Origin: an uncultured Candidatus Melainabacteria bacterium | GTDB taxonomy: Bacteria > Cyanobacteriota > Vampirovibrionia > Gastranaerophilales > Gastranaerophilaceae | DNA: 7,142 bases | NCBI GenBank assembly: GCA_937895785.1 | Contig: CALBKW010000056.1 | Location: forward strand, 1-7,142 | Direction: 5' to 3' | Part shown: positions 7,060 through 7,142 of the stretch, in pieces | Layout: every line of letters begins with the position of its first letter | Position numbering within the stretch: the first letter of the stretch is position 1 | Translations under genes and position numbers: made by a program | The notes under the pieces: model-generated | What the model was told of the DNA's origin: nothing | Database searches by the model: none | What the model saw: the letters and a program-made list of their open reading frames with translations, nothing else

Positions 7060-7096
7060 AAAAAAACAACTTGGATAAAACCAAGTTGTTTTTTTT
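7060..7096 (-). terminator. Strong, potentially bidirectional intrinsic terminator
   Basis: A perfect 15-bp stem (7060-7074 with 7081-7095; core caacttgg/ccaagttg) encloses the 6-base loop ataaaa. Its A run on one side and T run on the other place seven T after the core on the minus strand and eight on the plus strand, so it could work both ways. The only obvious user is a minus-strand gene lying right of the window, since no plus-strand gene approaches it from the left. Confidence 0.85.
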
Positions 7097-7100
7097 ATTA

Positions 7101-7142
7101 CGTCCTCGCATAAAACGGCACCGTTCACCTACGCAACGAAAC
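7101..7142 (-). other. G+C-rich right-edge segment, probable 3' end of an upstream gene or RNA
   Basis: This stretch is about 55% G+C (23 of 42 bases), far above the rest of the window, and directly precedes the 7060-7096 terminator on the minus strand. It may be the 3' end of a minus-strand protein gene: one frame ends Val-Ser-Leu-Arg-Arg then TGA at 7125-7127. It may instead be a structured RNA: on the minus strand TTGCGTA can pair with TATGCGA with two G-U pairs, enclosing AACGGTGCCGTT. I could not match it to tmRNA, SRP RNA or RNase P. Too little is visible to choose. Confidence 0.3.

Noticed and set aside
7043..7141. Open minus-strand frame crossing the right-edge terminator
   Set aside because: It translates the terminator hairpin itself (Lys-Lys-Asn-Asn and its mirror) and has no recognisable protein features; it is an accident of the inverted repeat.

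Overview
The window is AT-rich bacterial DNA, roughly one third G+C. All four convincing protein genes are on the minus strand and end, where visible, in TAA. The source is probably an uncultured gut bacterium of the Gastranaerophilales (non-photosynthetic Cyanobacteria/Melainabacteria). This rests on the low G+C, the scarcity of Shine-Dalgarno sites, and the N-terminal style of the DHH protein (an MKINP-type start followed by a short Ser-Phe-Thr-Gly motif), a habit I associate with that group. It is an inference from pattern memory, not a database result.

Layout, in transcription order from right to left. The right edge (7101-7142) is a small G+C-rich stretch belonging to something outside the window. 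It is followed by a strong hairpin terminator (7060-7096) and a 32-bp perfect palindrome (6998-7029). A TATAAT box (6862-6867) lies six bases from the ATG of a 485-residue FAD-dependent oxidoreductase of the UDP-galactopyranose-mutase/protoporphyrinogen-oxidase-like class (5398-6855). Its 3' end overlaps a GT-C-like polytopic membrane protein (3990-5429), a probable lipid-linked-sugar glycosyltransferase, so the two are very likely co-transcribed. After 94 noncoding bases comes a large DHH/DHHA1 phosphoesterase (1472-3895, GTG start), closed by an intrinsic terminator (1441-1465). A second GT-C-like gene (1-1414), a clear paralogue of the first, follows with its own extended -10 box, again six bases from its ATG. 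It runs off the left edge, probably only a few codons short of its end.

How the genes may work together: the oxidoreductase and the adjacent GT-C protein plausibly serve surface polysaccharide or glycolipid assembly, the first acting on a sugar nucleotide or other cytosolic substrate and the second transferring a sugar from a polyprenyl carrier outside the membrane. The DHH protein looks like an unrelated housekeeping-type nucleotide or short-RNA phosphoesterase between the two paralogues, unusually enlarged by an N-terminal region and by insertions.

The points most worth a second look are the loss of the conserved acidic residue (Asp to Thr) in the left GT-C paralogue, two likely leaderless transcripts with identical geometry, the 32-bp palindrome, and the oversized DHH protein. 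I see no mobile element, CRISPR array, tRNA or rRNA.
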